This document shows, piece by piece, positions 26,781 through 36,104 of a stretch of 64,000 bases of DNA. Every line of letters starts with the position of its first letter. Position 1 is the stretch's first letter. The position numbers were made by a program, and so were the translations under genes. The DNA is from Arthrobacter sp. fls2-241-R2A-200 (GTDB taxonomy: Bacteria > Actinomycetota > Actinomycetes > Actinomycetales > Micrococcaceae). The DNA is taken from NCBI RefSeq assembly GCF_030209745.1, contig NZ_JARVRJ010000006.1, positions 1 to 64,000 on the forward strand, given 5' to 3'. The notes beneath the pieces are model-generated. The model was not told the origin of the DNA and did no database searches. It worked only from the letters and a program-made list of their open reading frames with translations.

Positions 26781-27125
26781 TCAGTTGCCGGCGTCGGGCC
26801 TGTCCGGCGAATCGGCCGTATCCGGCCCGGTCGGCGAAACGTGACCTGGCCGTTTGGAACTGAGGTTGACGCCCGAGCCCTTACCCAGGTGCTCGGCGTT
26901 TTCCTTGTAGCTCATGGACAACATTGCTGCGACGACGAGGCTCACGATAAACGCGATCCCGGCGCCGGTGAAGGCGAGGTCGAACCGAAGAGCCCGCGCG
27001 CTGCCGCCCGAAGCGAAGATAAGAACAGCCACGAAGGCTATTACCGCAAAGAACGCGGAGAACATGAGCGGTCCCTTGACCGAGGTCCGCATCGAGCGCG
27101 GCTCTCTTGGTGTCTGGTCTGCCAC
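26781..27125 (-). CDS. Small two-helix membrane protein, unknown
   Basis: A 114-residue protein with two hydrophobic helices (about residues 20-42 and 50-72) separated by SGGSARALRFDLAF, and a hydrophilic Pro/Asp-rich tail. No family is recognised with confidence. The GTG at 27125 is chosen because GGAGGA lies six bases upstream. The ATG at 27131 would leave no gap behind that site, though it may still be used. It is followed by a clear terminator, so it is probably a genuine expressed gene. Confidence 0.7.
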   Translation of the reverse strand: MADQTPREPRSMRTSVKGPLMFSAFFAVIAFVAVLIFASGGSARALRFDLAFTGAGIAFIVSLVVAAMLSMSYKENAEHLGKGSGVNLSSKRPGHVSPTGPDTADSPDRPDAGN

Positions 27126-27199
27126 TTTCATTCCTCCAATGATGGCGGTTCATTCCCGCCGGTCTGCAAAAGTTCTACAAGGAGTAGAACGTCCAACTA

Positions 27200-27784
27200 C
27201 TAGTTTACGGCCTCAGGCGAACCGCTGGGCGCAGCGGGCGGCATGCCCACGGGCCGGCCCGTCCGGAGATCGTGCCTCAACGTCAGCGCTGACAGGACCC
27301 ACAGCACGCCTGTGAGAATCGCTCCCCCACCGGCTGTGCCCAGCAATGCATGGGCACCCAGGGAGACAAAGAACGGCAGGATCAACGCGGTGCCCACACC
27401 GATGACACCGGAGATGAGCCAATCCCGGGCCAACGAATCGCGCTTCCTCAGGCCATGGACCAGCTCCAGGAGGCCAAGCACCAGCAACGCCAGCATGGCT
27501 GAGAGCGCGGTCCCGGCGTCGGACTGCATGACCACGGCGCCTAGACCCCCAATGGCTACCACCACGGATACTGCCGCCGGCAGCGCTCGGGTCCTCCACA
27601 CTGCCGCTGCGGTGGCCAGCAGGTACAGCCCGACGGCCCACGCAAGGACATGCACCGACGGCGCAGTCCAGAAGATGGTGACCGCTCCGAAAACGAGCGC
27701 AATCACAGCGCGCAACAGAACAGGTTTCCAGGGCTCGGTCGCGAAAGCTGACGAAGTCTGGGCAGGGGTCGAGGGAAGAGTCAC
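27200..27784 (-). CDS. Multi-pass membrane protein, HdeD/DUF308-like
   Basis: A 194-residue protein with about six hydrophobic helices and short loops. The pattern of small paired helices resembles the HdeD/DUF308 group. The GTG start lies nine bases after the stop of the MATE gene, preceded by GGTGGG, so it is in the same transcript. A role is not known; some relatives are acid- or stress-linked. Confidence 0.65.
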   Translation of the reverse strand: MTLPSTPAQTSSAFATEPWKPVLLRAVIALVFGAVTIFWTAPSVHVLAWAVGLYLLATAAAVWRTRALPAAVSVVVAIGGLGAVVMQSDAGTALSAMLALLVLGLLELVHGLRKRDSLARDWLISGVIGVGTALILPFFVSLGAHALLGTAGGGAILTGVLWVLSALTLRHDLRTGRPVGMPPAAPSGSPEAVN

Positions 27785-27793
27785 CCCACCAGT

Positions 27794-29131
27794 TTAGTGT
27801 GAACCCAGCACCATCCACCGGTCGGTGCGTGCCCGCAGCCCCAACGTCACGCCGCGCGCCAGCATGTAGCCCACCGCAAAAGCGGCCCATAGCCAGAGGA
27901 GCCCCGCCGCGCCGTCGGGCTTGGTCAGGTGAACGGCCGCCAAAAGCGGCAAGTACACCAACAGGTTCACGACGCCGGCAACGGCCAAGTAGCGCGCGTC
28001 GCCGGCTCCGATGAGCACACCGTCCAGCACGAAGACGTAGCCCGCCAAGGGCTGCCCGGCCGCGAGGACCCAAAGGGCGACAGTCAAGACCGATCTGACA
28101 CCCGGATTAGGGGTGAAAAGGTAACCGGCCCAAGGAGCAACCAGTGCCAGGAGCGCACCAGTGACCAGCCCAAAGCCGAGCCCCCAACGCACCATGGTCC
28201 GCGTCAGCTCACGAACCCGCAGAGGGTTTCCAGCGCCCAGCTCTTTGCCGATCAACGCTTGGGCCGCAATGGCGAGCGCGTCCAATGCGAACGCCAGGAA
28301 CGAAAAGATGGTCATGGCCAGCTGGTGGGCGGCCAAATTCACGGGACCTTGGGCGGTCACCACCAGAACCGTTCCCAGAATGGCGAGTCGAAGGCTCAGT
28401 GTCCTCAGCATCAACCAGGAACCCACCTTGGTCATGGTCCTGATGCCGTGCCAATCCGGGCCCAGTGACACACCGTGCCGCCGGGCGTTCCGTCCCACCA
28501 TGACCAGATACACGGCAGCCATGGCCCATTGGGCGATGCTGGTGCCGATGGCCGAACCGGCAACTGATAAGTCCAACCCATAAACAAGGAACCAGTTCAG
28601 GGCGATATTCACGGCGAACCCTGCGGTAGCAACCACCAGCGGCGTCCGGGTGTCCTGCAGGCCCCGGAGCACGCCGGTTCCGGCGAAGATCAACAACATG
28701 GCCACGAGGCCCGGCATGGACCAGCGGAGGTATTCGACGGCGAACCCTCCCACGTCGCCGCCCGCACCCATGAGCCCAACGAGCGGCCGGGCAGCTACAA
28801 AGCCGACCACCGCGAGCGCCACACCAAGCAACAACGCCAGCCATACGCCGTCGCGCCCCGATGCCAAGGCCTTCCCCAGTTTTCCGTCGCCGATCGCACG
28901 GGCCACTGCCGGCGTCGTCGAGTACGCCAAAAAGACCATGAGTCCCACCGCGGTGTAGAGGAGGGTGGAGGCCAACCCCACGCCGGCGAGTTGGTCGACG
29001 CCGAGGTGGCCGACGATGGCTGAGTCCGCAAGCAGGAACAGCGGTTCTGCGATGAGCGCGCCGAAGGCGGGAACCGCCAGTCTCAGGATCTCGTGGGCGT
29101 TGGAACGGGTGCTGATGGTGGTTCGGGACAC
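27794..29131 (-). CDS. MATE family efflux transporter (DinF-like)
   Basis: A 445-residue twelve-helix exporter of the multidrug and toxin extrusion family, cation-driven. The start EILRLAVPAFGALIAEPLFL, LADSAIVGHLG and GTGVLRGLQDTRTPL are characteristic of the DinF branch, and the two six-helix halves are evident. The GTG start has no strong ribosome site. The downstream DUF308-like gene appears co-transcribed. The cargo cannot be stated from sequence. Confidence 0.9.
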   Translation of the reverse strand: MSRTTISTRSNAHEILRLAVPAFGALIAEPLFLLADSAIVGHLGVDQLAGVGLASTLLYTAVGLMVFLAYSTTPAVARAIGDGKLGKALASGRDGVWLALLLGVALAVVGFVAARPLVGLMGAGGDVGGFAVEYLRWSMPGLVAMLLIFAGTGVLRGLQDTRTPLVVATAGFAVNIALNWFLVYGLDLSVAGSAIGTSIAQWAMAAVYLVMVGRNARRHGVSLGPDWHGIRTMTKVGSWLMLRTLSLRLAILGTVLVVTAQGPVNLAAHQLAMTIFSFLAFALDALAIAAQALIGKELGAGNPLRVRELTRTMVRWGLGFGLVTGALLALVAPWAGYLFTPNPGVRSVLTVALWVLAAGQPLAGYVFVLDGVLIGAGDARYLAVAGVVNLLVYLPLLAAVHLTKPDGAAGLLWLWAAFAVGYMLARGVTLGLRARTDRWMVLGSH

Positions 29132-29198
29132 CCAACCAGCGTAGTCGGGGCTCCGGACACACTGACGTCATAAAACCAAGCCCCAGTAAACTTCCAGC

Positions 29199-30173
29199 AT
29201 GAGCGACGCTGCTTCCAATTCCGTGACCCTCCGCTTTTTGGCAGCACCCACGGACGTGGGCCATAGCGGATCGGTCGACGCCGGCACTGTCCTTGAGTGG
29301 GTGGATAAGGCAGCGTATGCGGCAGCGGTGGGCTGGGCGAAGACGTACTGCGTCACGGCGTATGTGGGCAACATTCACTTCGCCGATCCCGTAAACAGCG
29401 GTGACATGGTGGAGGTCACCTCCACCATCGTCTACACCGGCAAGTCCTCCATGCACATCCACACCGTGGTCAGTTCCCATGATCCGAAGGGCGGACCGGC
29501 AACCATGCACAGTCAGTGCATGGTGATTTTTGTGGCGGTCGGGCCCGACGGCAAACCAGTGCCCGTACGTCATTTCGAACCCTCCACGCCCCGCGAGGTT
29601 GAACAACGCGACCACGCCCTCGCCCGTATCGACGTCCGCGAGCAGATCGTCAAGGCCATGAACGCCCAGGAATATACCGACGCCGGTACGGCCGAACGCG
29701 TCGTCTTGCGGTTCTTGGCGTCCCCCACGGATGTGAACTGGGGCGGGAAGGTCCATGGCGGCATCGTGATGAAGTGGATCGACGAGGCAGCCTACGTTTG
29801 CGCTTCGCGCTACTCGGGCAAGGACACTGTGGCCGTGTTCTCCGGCGGCGTCCGTTTTTACCGGCCGTTGCTGATCGGGCATCTGGTTGAAGTTGAGGCG
29901 CGTCTGGTTTACACAGGCGCCAAGGGCATGCACATCGCGGTTCATGTCCGCTCCGGTGATCCGAAGACCAGCGAGATGAACCTGACCACGTACTGCCTTA
30001 CGGTGATGGTGGCGCGGGATGACACCGGAACGGCCGTCCCGATCCCACCGTGGGTTCCTGTCTCCGCGGAAGACAAGAAGCTCCACGCCCATGCTCGGGA
30101 GCTCTTGGAGATTCGGGGCCGGGCTCCGGGCAACCGCCTCCCGGATCACCTGCTCCAGGCATCCGGCAGCTAG
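29199..30173 (+). CDS. Acyl-CoA thioesterase with two hotdog domains
   Basis: A 324-residue tandem hotdog protein expected to hydrolyse acyl-CoA. The first domain spans about residues 5-130 (VDAGTVLEWVDKAAYAAAV, HIHTVVSSHDP), the second about 165-295 (VHGGIVMKWIDEAAYVCASR, HIAVHVRSGDP). The canonical HGG near the active site appears only in domain two; domain one reads SVDAGT, so its activity may be weakened and only one site may be catalytic. It is divergent from the MATE gene. Chain-length preference is unknown. Confidence 0.87.
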   Translation: MSDAASNSVTLRFLAAPTDVGHSGSVDAGTVLEWVDKAAYAAAVGWAKTYCVTAYVGNIHFADPVNSGDMVEVTSTIVYTGKSSMHIHTVVSSHDPKGGPATMHSQCMVIFVAVGPDGKPVPVRHFEPSTPREVEQRDHALARIDVREQIVKAMNAQEYTDAGTAERVVLRFLASPTDVNWGGKVHGGIVMKWIDEAAYVCASRYSGKDTVAVFSGGVRFYRPLLIGHLVEVEARLVYTGAKGMHIAVHVRSGDPKTSEMNLTTYCLTVMVARDDTGTAVPIPPWVPVSAEDKKLHAHARELLEIRGRAPGNRLPDHLLQASGS

Positions 30174-30348
30174 GGCGTGCGGACCACGGGGCACGTGGCG
30201 CGGCAGATGGGCCGCGTAACCGGCTGATTTTGGACGTTTCGTCAGTGCTCGCGAGCGGTTTGCTCCTAGTGGACTGACACTCCAAGGACCGAGGCTTGAA
30301 GGACAGCAACACGGTCCAACAGCAACACAGTCCAGCCAAGGAGACAAC

Positions 30349-31395
30349 GTGACCACTTACAACCTCGCCCTGATCGGTTTCGGCGGCGTCAACCGTGCTT
30401 TGGCGGAGCTCATCCGGGACGAACCCGAGCGCTTTGCGTCCCTCGGATTTGAGCTCCGCGTCGTCGCGATCACTGATCTGGCCTTCGGGTCACTCGTGCA
30501 AAGTGAAGGTATTGACTTGGCCGCGGTCCTCGCGATGCCCCGCGGATCCAGCTTCGAGAAACTCCCCGGTGGCAGTGTTGTCCCCCGGAACGAGGAACTC
30601 ATCAAGAACTGCCCGGCGGACATCGTTGTGGAAGCTACGTTCACGAACCCCCTGACCGGGGAACCGGCCATCTCCCATGCCAAGTGGGCCTTGGAATCCG
30701 GCAAGCATGTGGTCACCACCAACAAGGGACCCGTGGCTTTGTGCGGACAGGAATTGCGAAGCCTGGCTGCCGCCAACGGCGTTCGCTTCGAGTACGAGGG
30801 CGCCGTGATGAGCGGGACACCGGTCATCCGAATGGCCCACAGGATGCTCGGTGGACTCGAGCTCACCTCAGTCCAAGGCATCCTGAACGGAACCAGCAAT
30901 TATGTGCTGGGCCGCATGGAAGCGGGCTTGGGCCTGGAGCAAGCGATTGCCGAAGCCCAAGGCCTTGGTTATGCGGAGGCAGATCCCACCGCAGATATTG
31001 GCGGATCAGACGTTCGGTTGAAGGTGGCGATCCTGGCCAACGAGCTGCTGGGTGCCAACATCCGGCCGGGCGACGTCGATACCACCGGAATCCAAGACAT
31101 CACCAGCGACGACGTGACCCGCGCCCGGGCGGAGGGCCTCCGGTGGAAACTCGTCGGCGAGGCCAGGCGTGCGGATGACGGGCAGGTCCTGGCATCTGTC
31201 AGGCCCATGAAGCTGTCCCCCGAGCACCCGCTTGCAGGCATCTCCGGTGCCACCAACGCCCTTTCTTTCACTACTGATTTGCTTGGCCCTGTCACCGTTT
31301 CAGGTCCTGGTGCCGGGCGGGTGGAGACGGCTTATGCGCTGATCTCGGACATCATCGCCGTCGACGAGTTCGTCAAGGCAGGCGTCAGTGCTTAA
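30349..31395 (+). CDS. Homoserine dehydrogenase family oxidoreductase, without ACT domain
   Basis: A 348-residue NAD(P)-dependent enzyme. Rossmann motif GFGGVNRALAELI near the start, VVEATFTNP and HVVTTNKGPVALCG in the middle, and NGTSNYVLGRMEAGLGLEQA with the catalytic region EADPTADIGGSDVRLK near 215. These fit homoserine dehydrogenase, which interconverts aspartate semialdehyde and homoserine, but the C-terminal ACT regulatory domain is missing. The GTG start follows AAGGAG. It overlaps the aldehyde dehydrogenase gene by eight bases, which suggests a catabolic role (oxidising homoserine or a related hydroxy-amino acid) rather than threonine synthesis. That is inference. Confidence 0.85.
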   Translation: MTTYNLALIGFGGVNRALAELIRDEPERFASLGFELRVVAITDLAFGSLVQSEGIDLAAVLAMPRGSSFEKLPGGSVVPRNEELIKNCPADIVVEATFTNPLTGEPAISHAKWALESGKHVVTTNKGPVALCGQELRSLAAANGVRFEYEGAVMSGTPVIRMAHRMLGGLELTSVQGILNGTSNYVLGRMEAGLGLEQAIAEAQGLGYAEADPTADIGGSDVRLKVAILANELLGANIRPGDVDTTGIQDITSDDVTRARAEGLRWKLVGEARRADDGQVLASVRPMKLSPEHPLAGISGATNALSFTTDLLGPVTVSGPGAGRVETAYALISDIIAVDEFVKAGVSA

Positions 31396-32830
31396 GCCAG
31401 CCTTCACACCCGGTTCCACGCAGGCAGCAGCACCGACCCTCGCCAGCGCCTCGTCCCAACCCGGCCTGGTGGTGTTCAACAAGTTCAATGGGGCCGTCTT
31501 GGCCACGCTGCCGCAATGCACGCCGTCGGGGGTTGAGCAGGAGGTAGGCCGGGCCTTTGCCGCCGGGCCGGTCGCCGCGTCCATGCCCCGACATGAGCGT
31601 GGGCGGATCCTCGATGCCGCCGCCGGGCTGCTGGAAGAACGGGCCGAAACAGCTGCCGAATTGATCGTTGCGGAGGCCGGTAAGACCATCACCCAAGCCC
31701 GGAAAGAGGTCTCCCGGGCCGTCAACACCCTCAAGCTCTCGGCCGCAGAAACACGCCGGAACGTAGGTGAAGTTGTTCCCTTCGATTCATTCGCCGGTTC
31801 CGAAAACCGGCAAGGCTGGTTCACCCGGGAGCCCTTGGGGCTCATTGCCGCCATCACCCCGTACAACGATGCACTGAACCTCGTGGCACACAAGATCGGA
31901 CCGGCGATCGCCGGCGGCAACACAGTCATCCTCAAGCCCTCGCAACTGACGCCCCTTACGGCGCTGTTCCTCGTTGACCTCCTGGTCGAATCGGGACTTC
32001 CGGCGGACTGCATCGTAGTGGTCCTCGGCGACCGGCGGGTGGCACAAGCCATCATCTCCTCCCAGCTGGTCCGCATGGTGTCGTTCACGGGCGGCTTCGC
32101 CACTGGCCGGGCCATCGCCGCCAATGCGGGTATTAAGCGGTTGTCCATGGAGCTGGGCGGAAACGCACCGGTGATCGTTTTCGACGACGCCGACGTCCCG
32201 GCTGCCGTTCAAGCCAGCGTGTCCGGCGCGTTCTGGGCAGCGGGCCAGAACTGCATCGGTGCCCAGCGGATCCTGGTGCAACGCGCAGTTTTCGATTCCT
32301 TCCTCGAATCCTTCGTGGCCCGGACGGCGGGCTTGAAGGCGGGGGACCCCCAAAGTGAAGCGACCGACGTCGGCCCGATGATCAGCGCCGCCGCCGCAGC
32401 GGAGGCGAAGCGCAAGATCGACGACGCCGTCTCCGCCGGCGCGCGTTTGCTCACGGGCGGTTCGGTGGAAGGCGCTGTTTTGACGCCTGCTGTGCTCACT
32501 GGGGTACCGCGGGCGTGTGAGGCCTGGAGCGAGGAGCTCTTTGCACCGGTGGTCCTGGTGGAACCCTTCGATTCAACAGAGGAAGCGATTGAGCTCGCTA
32601 ACGACAGTGAGTATGCCCTTCAGGCCGGGATCTTCACGACGGAACTTCGTCGGGCACTCGACACGGCCAAAGCCATTGACGCCGGGGGCGTGATGATTAA
32701 TGACTCGTCCGATTACCGCCTCGACGCGATGCCGTTTGGGGGTTCAAAGTACGGCAGCATGGGCAGGGAGGGAGTCCGGTTTGCGTATGAGGAAATGACG
32801 CAGCCCAAGGTAGTAGCCATCGCCTCATAG
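31388..32830 (+). CDS. Aldehyde dehydrogenase family protein
   Basis: A 480-residue NAD(P)-dependent dehydrogenase. It has the helical N-terminus, cofactor motif ITPYNDALNLVAHKIGPAIA with KPSQLTPL, SFTGGFATGRAIA, the glutamate motif MELGGNAP, and the catalytic cysteine in GQNCIGAQR. The C-terminal DAMPFGGSKYGSMGREG closes the active site. All key residues are present. Coupled by an eight-base overlap to the homoserine-dehydrogenase-like gene, it may oxidise the semialdehyde that enzyme makes, for example aspartate semialdehyde to aspartate. An Lrp-type regulator lies convergent just downstream. The substrate is not proven. Confidence 0.9.
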   Translation: MLKPAFTPGSTQAAAPTLASASSQPGLVVFNKFNGAVLATLPQCTPSGVEQEVGRAFAAGPVAASMPRHERGRILDAAAGLLEERAETAAELIVAEAGKTITQARKEVSRAVNTLKLSAAETRRNVGEVVPFDSFAGSENRQGWFTREPLGLIAAITPYNDALNLVAHKIGPAIAGGNTVILKPSQLTPLTALFLVDLLVESGLPADCIVVVLGDRRVAQAIISSQLVRMVSFTGGFATGRAIAANAGIKRLSMELGGNAPVIVFDDADVPAAVQASVSGAFWAAGQNCIGAQRILVQRAVFDSFLESFVARTAGLKAGDPQSEATDVGPMISAAAAAEAKRKIDDAVSAGARLLTGGSVEGAVLTPAVLTGVPRACEAWSEELFAPVVLVEPFDSTEEAIELANDSEYALQAGIFTTELRRALDTAKAIDAGGVMINDSSDYRLDAMPFGGSKYGSMGREGVRFAYEEMTQPKVVAIAS

Positions 32831-32852
32831 AGGGCGGCCCCTGTGGGCCGCC

Positions 32853-33308
32853 TCAGAGAGGCAGCTGCCTGTCGATAACGGTCGACAGTGACAGCGCCGT
32901 CGTGATGTCCCTGACGCCGGGAAACTCGGAAACTTGCCGCCAGATCTCTTGGATCCGCCCGGCGTCGGGAGCCTCAACCCGCACCACCAAATCCAGCTCG
33001 CCGCTGACCACATCGCAGGTGGTGATTTCCGGGATGGAGCGCAAACCAGCGATCACGTCGCTGCCCCGCATCCTGTCGTGACGCTGAACCAGCAGCACCG
33101 CATTAACGGTGGGCCTGCCTTCGCCGGCTGATTCCTTGATGGTGTACCCGTTGATGTAACCATCACGTTCAAGGCGCTCGATACGTTGCCGTACCGCGTT
33201 CCGTGAGAGCAGCACCTTCTCCCCCAACTGCGCCAGGCTGATGCGGGCATTGCGCCGAAGTTCGGACAGGATCTGGCCGTCCAACTCGTCACGCGGACTC
33301 TTGGGCAC
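32853..33308 (-). CDS. Lrp/AsnC family transcriptional regulator
   Basis: A 151-residue regulator: N-terminal helix-turn-helix (DELDGQILSELRRNARISLA to RNAVRQRIERLERDGYINGY) and C-terminal RAM ligand domain (VNAVLLVQRHDR onward, with CDVVSGELDLVVRVEA). The GTG start follows AGGAG. Proteins of this type sense amino acids, which fits the neighbouring homoserine-dehydrogenase-like and aldehyde dehydrogenase genes that end 22 bases away on the opposite strand. Confidence 0.92.
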   Translation of the reverse strand: MPKSPRDELDGQILSELRRNARISLAQLGEKVLLSRNAVRQRIERLERDGYINGYTIKESAGEGRPTVNAVLLVQRHDRMRGSDVIAGLRSIPEITTCDVVSGELDLVVRVEAPDAGRIQEIWRQVSEFPGVRDITTALSLSTVIDRQLPL

Positions 33309-33468
33309 GGGCGCTCCTGAAGGGATAATGCAGACAACTGGACCAGCAAAGCCTAAAACACCTGGTCCAGAAAATTCTCTGCCTGACCCGCCCTGCCCCC
33401 TGATAGAGATGCCGGCCGGATACCGAGCCTCTCGTCCGTGCCGTCACTGAGTTAGTGAGGTGGTTACA

Positions 33469-34014
33469 TCAGGCATCGATGAGGTCGCGGGCTGAAATGA
33501 CCTTGGCGAATCCGTCCCCAAGTGCTGCGACGAAGGCTGCGTGCACCATCTTTCCGGGCACTTTCACTCCGCCAAACTCGAGATCCGGCGCAGCGCAGGC
33601 GTCGTGGACGAGGGAAACGTCAAATCCCTGCTCCGCGGCCGCCCGGACGCTGGAATCCACGCACATGCTCGTCATCATTCCGGCCACCACCACCTCGCTG
33701 GCATTGAGTCCTTTGAGGAGCTCGGCAAGGTCAGTGCCCACAAAAGCATTGGGTGAGTCCTTGGTGACCACGGCCTCACCCTCAATCGGGCGGACCGCAG
33801 GGTGGATCTCGACACCACGTGTGCCCGGCCGCATGAAGGTGGCCGCCGGTTCGTCCCACACATGACGGACATGGACCACCGGTTCGCCCGAGCTTCGGAA
33901 TGAACCAAGAACAGCGGCGGCGGCCCGGACTGCGTTCTCGGAATCGACGAGGGGATGGGCGCCCCCCGGGAAGTAATCATTTTGGATGTCTATGACGAGC
34001 AGTACACGGCTCAC
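33469..34014 (-). CDS. Isochorismatase-like cysteine hydrolase
   Basis: A 181-residue Rossmann-like hydrolase with the full family triad: Asp9 (VIDIQNDYF), Lys85 (VVTKDSPNAF) and Cys118 (MMTSMCVDSS). Members cleave amides or related bonds (nicotinamide, ureidoacrylate, biuret, isochorismate). The GTG at 34014 is chosen since AAGGAC lies upstream and the protein then starts at the first strand; the open frame extends further. It is the first of several C-N hydrolases in this stretch. Substrate unknown. Confidence 0.87.
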   Translation of the reverse strand: MSRVLLVIDIQNDYFPGGAHPLVDSENAVRAAAAVLGSFRSSGEPVVHVRHVWDEPAATFMRPGTRGVEIHPAVRPIEGEAVVTKDSPNAFVGTDLAELLKGLNASEVVVAGMMTSMCVDSSVRAAAEQGFDVSLVHDACAAPDLEFGGVKVPGKMVHAAFVAALGDGFAKVISARDLIDA

Positions 34015-34179
34015 GACTACCGTCCTTAGCAGTTGGCACCAGCTGGGAAACGGCCCGCTGTGCCGCTTCCCAGCTGCAGGGTTAAGCTGGCACAATTTAG
34101 TGAACACCATTCTCTTTCAACAAACAACTGCGGGTGCCGCCAGCGTTGCCGCGCCCAAACCACGCAAATGAGGATCATC

Positions 34180-35388
34180 ATGACTGCAACCACACCGAAG
34201 CAGGACGCCATAACCGTTGCAAATTGGCAAGACAGCGCGAACTTACGCTGGGCCTTCCTCCATATGGCAGAACTGTTCCCCACGGAGGCGATCCGGGCAG
34301 GAGAACCCAAGCCGTCGGTTGGGCTCAAGCACAGCCCCTCAAGCCTCCATTCCTTGGCTTTAGGGCTCCCGGACGGAACGAACACCACGGTGGCCGACAT
34401 CCTGGCATCGACGAACACCGATGCCTGGATGGTCCTCAAGGATGACGTGGTGCTTGCCGAGCAGTATTTCGGCAGCATGCAGCCATCCACCCCACATCTG
34501 TTGATGTCCGTGAGCAAGTCGATCGTTTCCACAGTGGTCGGGATCTTGGTGGAAGAGGGCAAAATTGACCCCCAACAAAAGATCGAGCACTATATTCCGG
34601 AACTTTCCGGCTCCGGTTATCGGGGTGCATCCGTTCGCGACATCCTGGATATGCGCAGCGGCATCAAGTTCTCCGAGGATTACCTGGATCCCGGCTCCGA
34701 GGTGCGGCAGCTGGACGAAGCCGTAGGGTGGGCTCCCCGCCGCCATGGAAATGCGACCACGCTCAAGCAATTTCTCATGTCGCTTGAAAAGGCCCGCGAC
34801 CACGGTGGTCCTTTCCAATACCGAAGCTGCGAAACAGACGTCCTCGGATGGTTGTGTGAGGCGGTCAGCGGGCGGCGGTTCGCGGAGTTGGCGTCCCAAC
34901 TTCTCTGGTCGCCGCTGGGCACGCACCAGGATGCGTCTATCGCCGTGGACGCAGAAGGTACGGGCATGTTCGACGGCGGGATCTCCGCTTCGCTGCGTGA
35001 CGTGGCCCTGTTCGGGGCCATGATCCGCGATGGCGGAGTCACGCTTGACGGGCGGCGGATTGTCGACGCCAAGTGGGTTGATGACATCTTCACTGGGGGT
35101 TCCGATTCACAGGAAGCTTTCGCTTTGGGCCAGGAAGCCGCCGACATGCCGGGCGGGAAGTACCGAAGCCAGTTTTGGTTCCTCTCCGGTGACCGGAACG
35201 TGGCCTACTGCTTGGGGATCCATGGGCAAATGGTCTACATCAACCGGGAGTCCGGCGTTGTCGGAGTCAAGTTCTCCTCCACCCCCTTGCCCGTGGATCC
35301 AATTGCTGGTCCGGCAGCATCGTCGATGTTCCAAGCCATCAGCAAGTCCCTCGCCGGGAATGCCGGCCACATAGTGATGCAGGCCTAA
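34180..35388 (+). CDS. Serine hydrolase, beta-lactamase/NylB-like
   Basis: A 402-residue penicillin-binding-protein-fold hydrolase. SVSK (Ser110 to Lys113) is the nucleophile motif and FQYRSCETDVLGWLCEAVSG corresponds to the tyrosine motif region. The pattern is that of 6-aminohexanoate-dimer hydrolases and EstB-type esterases rather than true beta-lactamases. No signal peptide is seen, so it should be cytosolic. The ATG at 34180 follows GAGG; upstream in-frame sequence does not look coding. It probably cleaves a small ester or amide. It is divergent from the isochorismatase-like gene. Confidence 0.83.
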   Translation: MTATTPKQDAITVANWQDSANLRWAFLHMAELFPTEAIRAGEPKPSVGLKHSPSSLHSLALGLPDGTNTTVADILASTNTDAWMVLKDDVVLAEQYFGSMQPSTPHLLMSVSKSIVSTVVGILVEEGKIDPQQKIEHYIPELSGSGYRGASVRDILDMRSGIKFSEDYLDPGSEVRQLDEAVGWAPRRHGNATTLKQFLMSLEKARDHGGPFQYRSCETDVLGWLCEAVSGRRFAELASQLLWSPLGTHQDASIAVDAEGTGMFDGGISASLRDVALFGAMIRDGGVTLDGRRIVDAKWVDDIFTGGSDSQEAFALGQEAADMPGGKYRSQFWFLSGDRNVAYCLGIHGQMVYINRESGVVGVKFSSTPLPVDPIAGPAASSMFQAISKSLAGNAGHIVMQA

Positions 35389-35418
35389 GAGAGGATCCCT
35401 CGCCCCGGCGTTTCGGGG

Positions 35419-36081
35419 CTAGGGGGCACCTCCCGGAAGGGCAGTGCCGCTGCCGATGGCTGTCCGCAGTCCTGCCGCGATGACATCGGCGAGGAAAGCG
35501 AAACGGTCCGTCTGGTGGGTGGCCACGGCCCTCTGGGCCGTGGTGAGGTAGGGGAAATCCGTTCTATCCGCTTCAGGGATGTTCCAGGCGGACTCCATGG
35601 TGATGGCGTCGAGACTGGCTCCGATGGCGGCGCTGTCCAGGGTTTCCAAGGTGGGGATGAGAAGGTGGTCCGGCACTCCTGCGCGGCTGAATGCTTCCGC
35701 GAATTTGTCGTAAAGTGCCAGCGCGGCGGGATGGGACACGGGCTGGGTCAGCAACAAGGGCAGGAGCGCCGGCGCCAAGCTGTAGGCGGTCCGCAGCGAG
35801 TCGAAGATCTGCCGGATGAGCAGATCCAGATCATGGGAGGCCAGCTCGGGGACGAGCATCCTTTCCACGAGTGACCCGCGGGCGAGCTCAATGATCTCGT
35901 TTCGACCCGTGACGTGCTTGTAGAAAGAAGACTGGCGGACCCCCAGGCGTTCAGCGAGTCGGGGAATGGACAACCCTTCCTCTTGTTCGAACATTGCCAG
36001 GGCTTCACGGCCAATTGTTTTTCGCGAAAGCCTGGGGGTCCGGGGGCGTCCCATCCGGCCGGTGGTCTCAGGGGTCTGCAT
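35419..36081 (-). CDS. TetR family transcriptional regulator
   Basis: A 220-residue regulator with an N-terminal helix-turn-helix (LSIPRLAERLGVRQSSFYKHVTGRNEI, about residues 36-63) and a helical ligand-binding C-terminus (TetR_C-like, VSHPAALALYDKFAEAF). It lies 23 bases downstream of the APC permease gene on the same strand, so the two are probably co-transcribed and the regulator may control the permease. The ligand is unknown. Confidence 0.85.
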   Translation of the reverse strand: MQTPETTGRMGRPRTPRLSRKTIGREALAMFEQEEGLSIPRLAERLGVRQSSFYKHVTGRNEIIELARGSLVERMLVPELASHDLDLLIRQIFDSLRTAYSLAPALLPLLLTQPVSHPAALALYDKFAEAFSRAGVPDHLLIPTLETLDSAAIGASLDAITMESAWNIPEADRTDFPYLTTAQRAVATHQTDRFAFLADVIAAGLRTAIGSGTALPGGAP

Positions 36082-36104
36082 CTTTCAAGGCTAGCCTTCG
36101 CATG

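Noticed and set aside
28209..30356. 715-codon minus-strand frame across the thioesterase and MATE genes
   Set aside because: It runs antisense to the thioesterase and out of frame through the MATE gene; both of those have strong family signatures.
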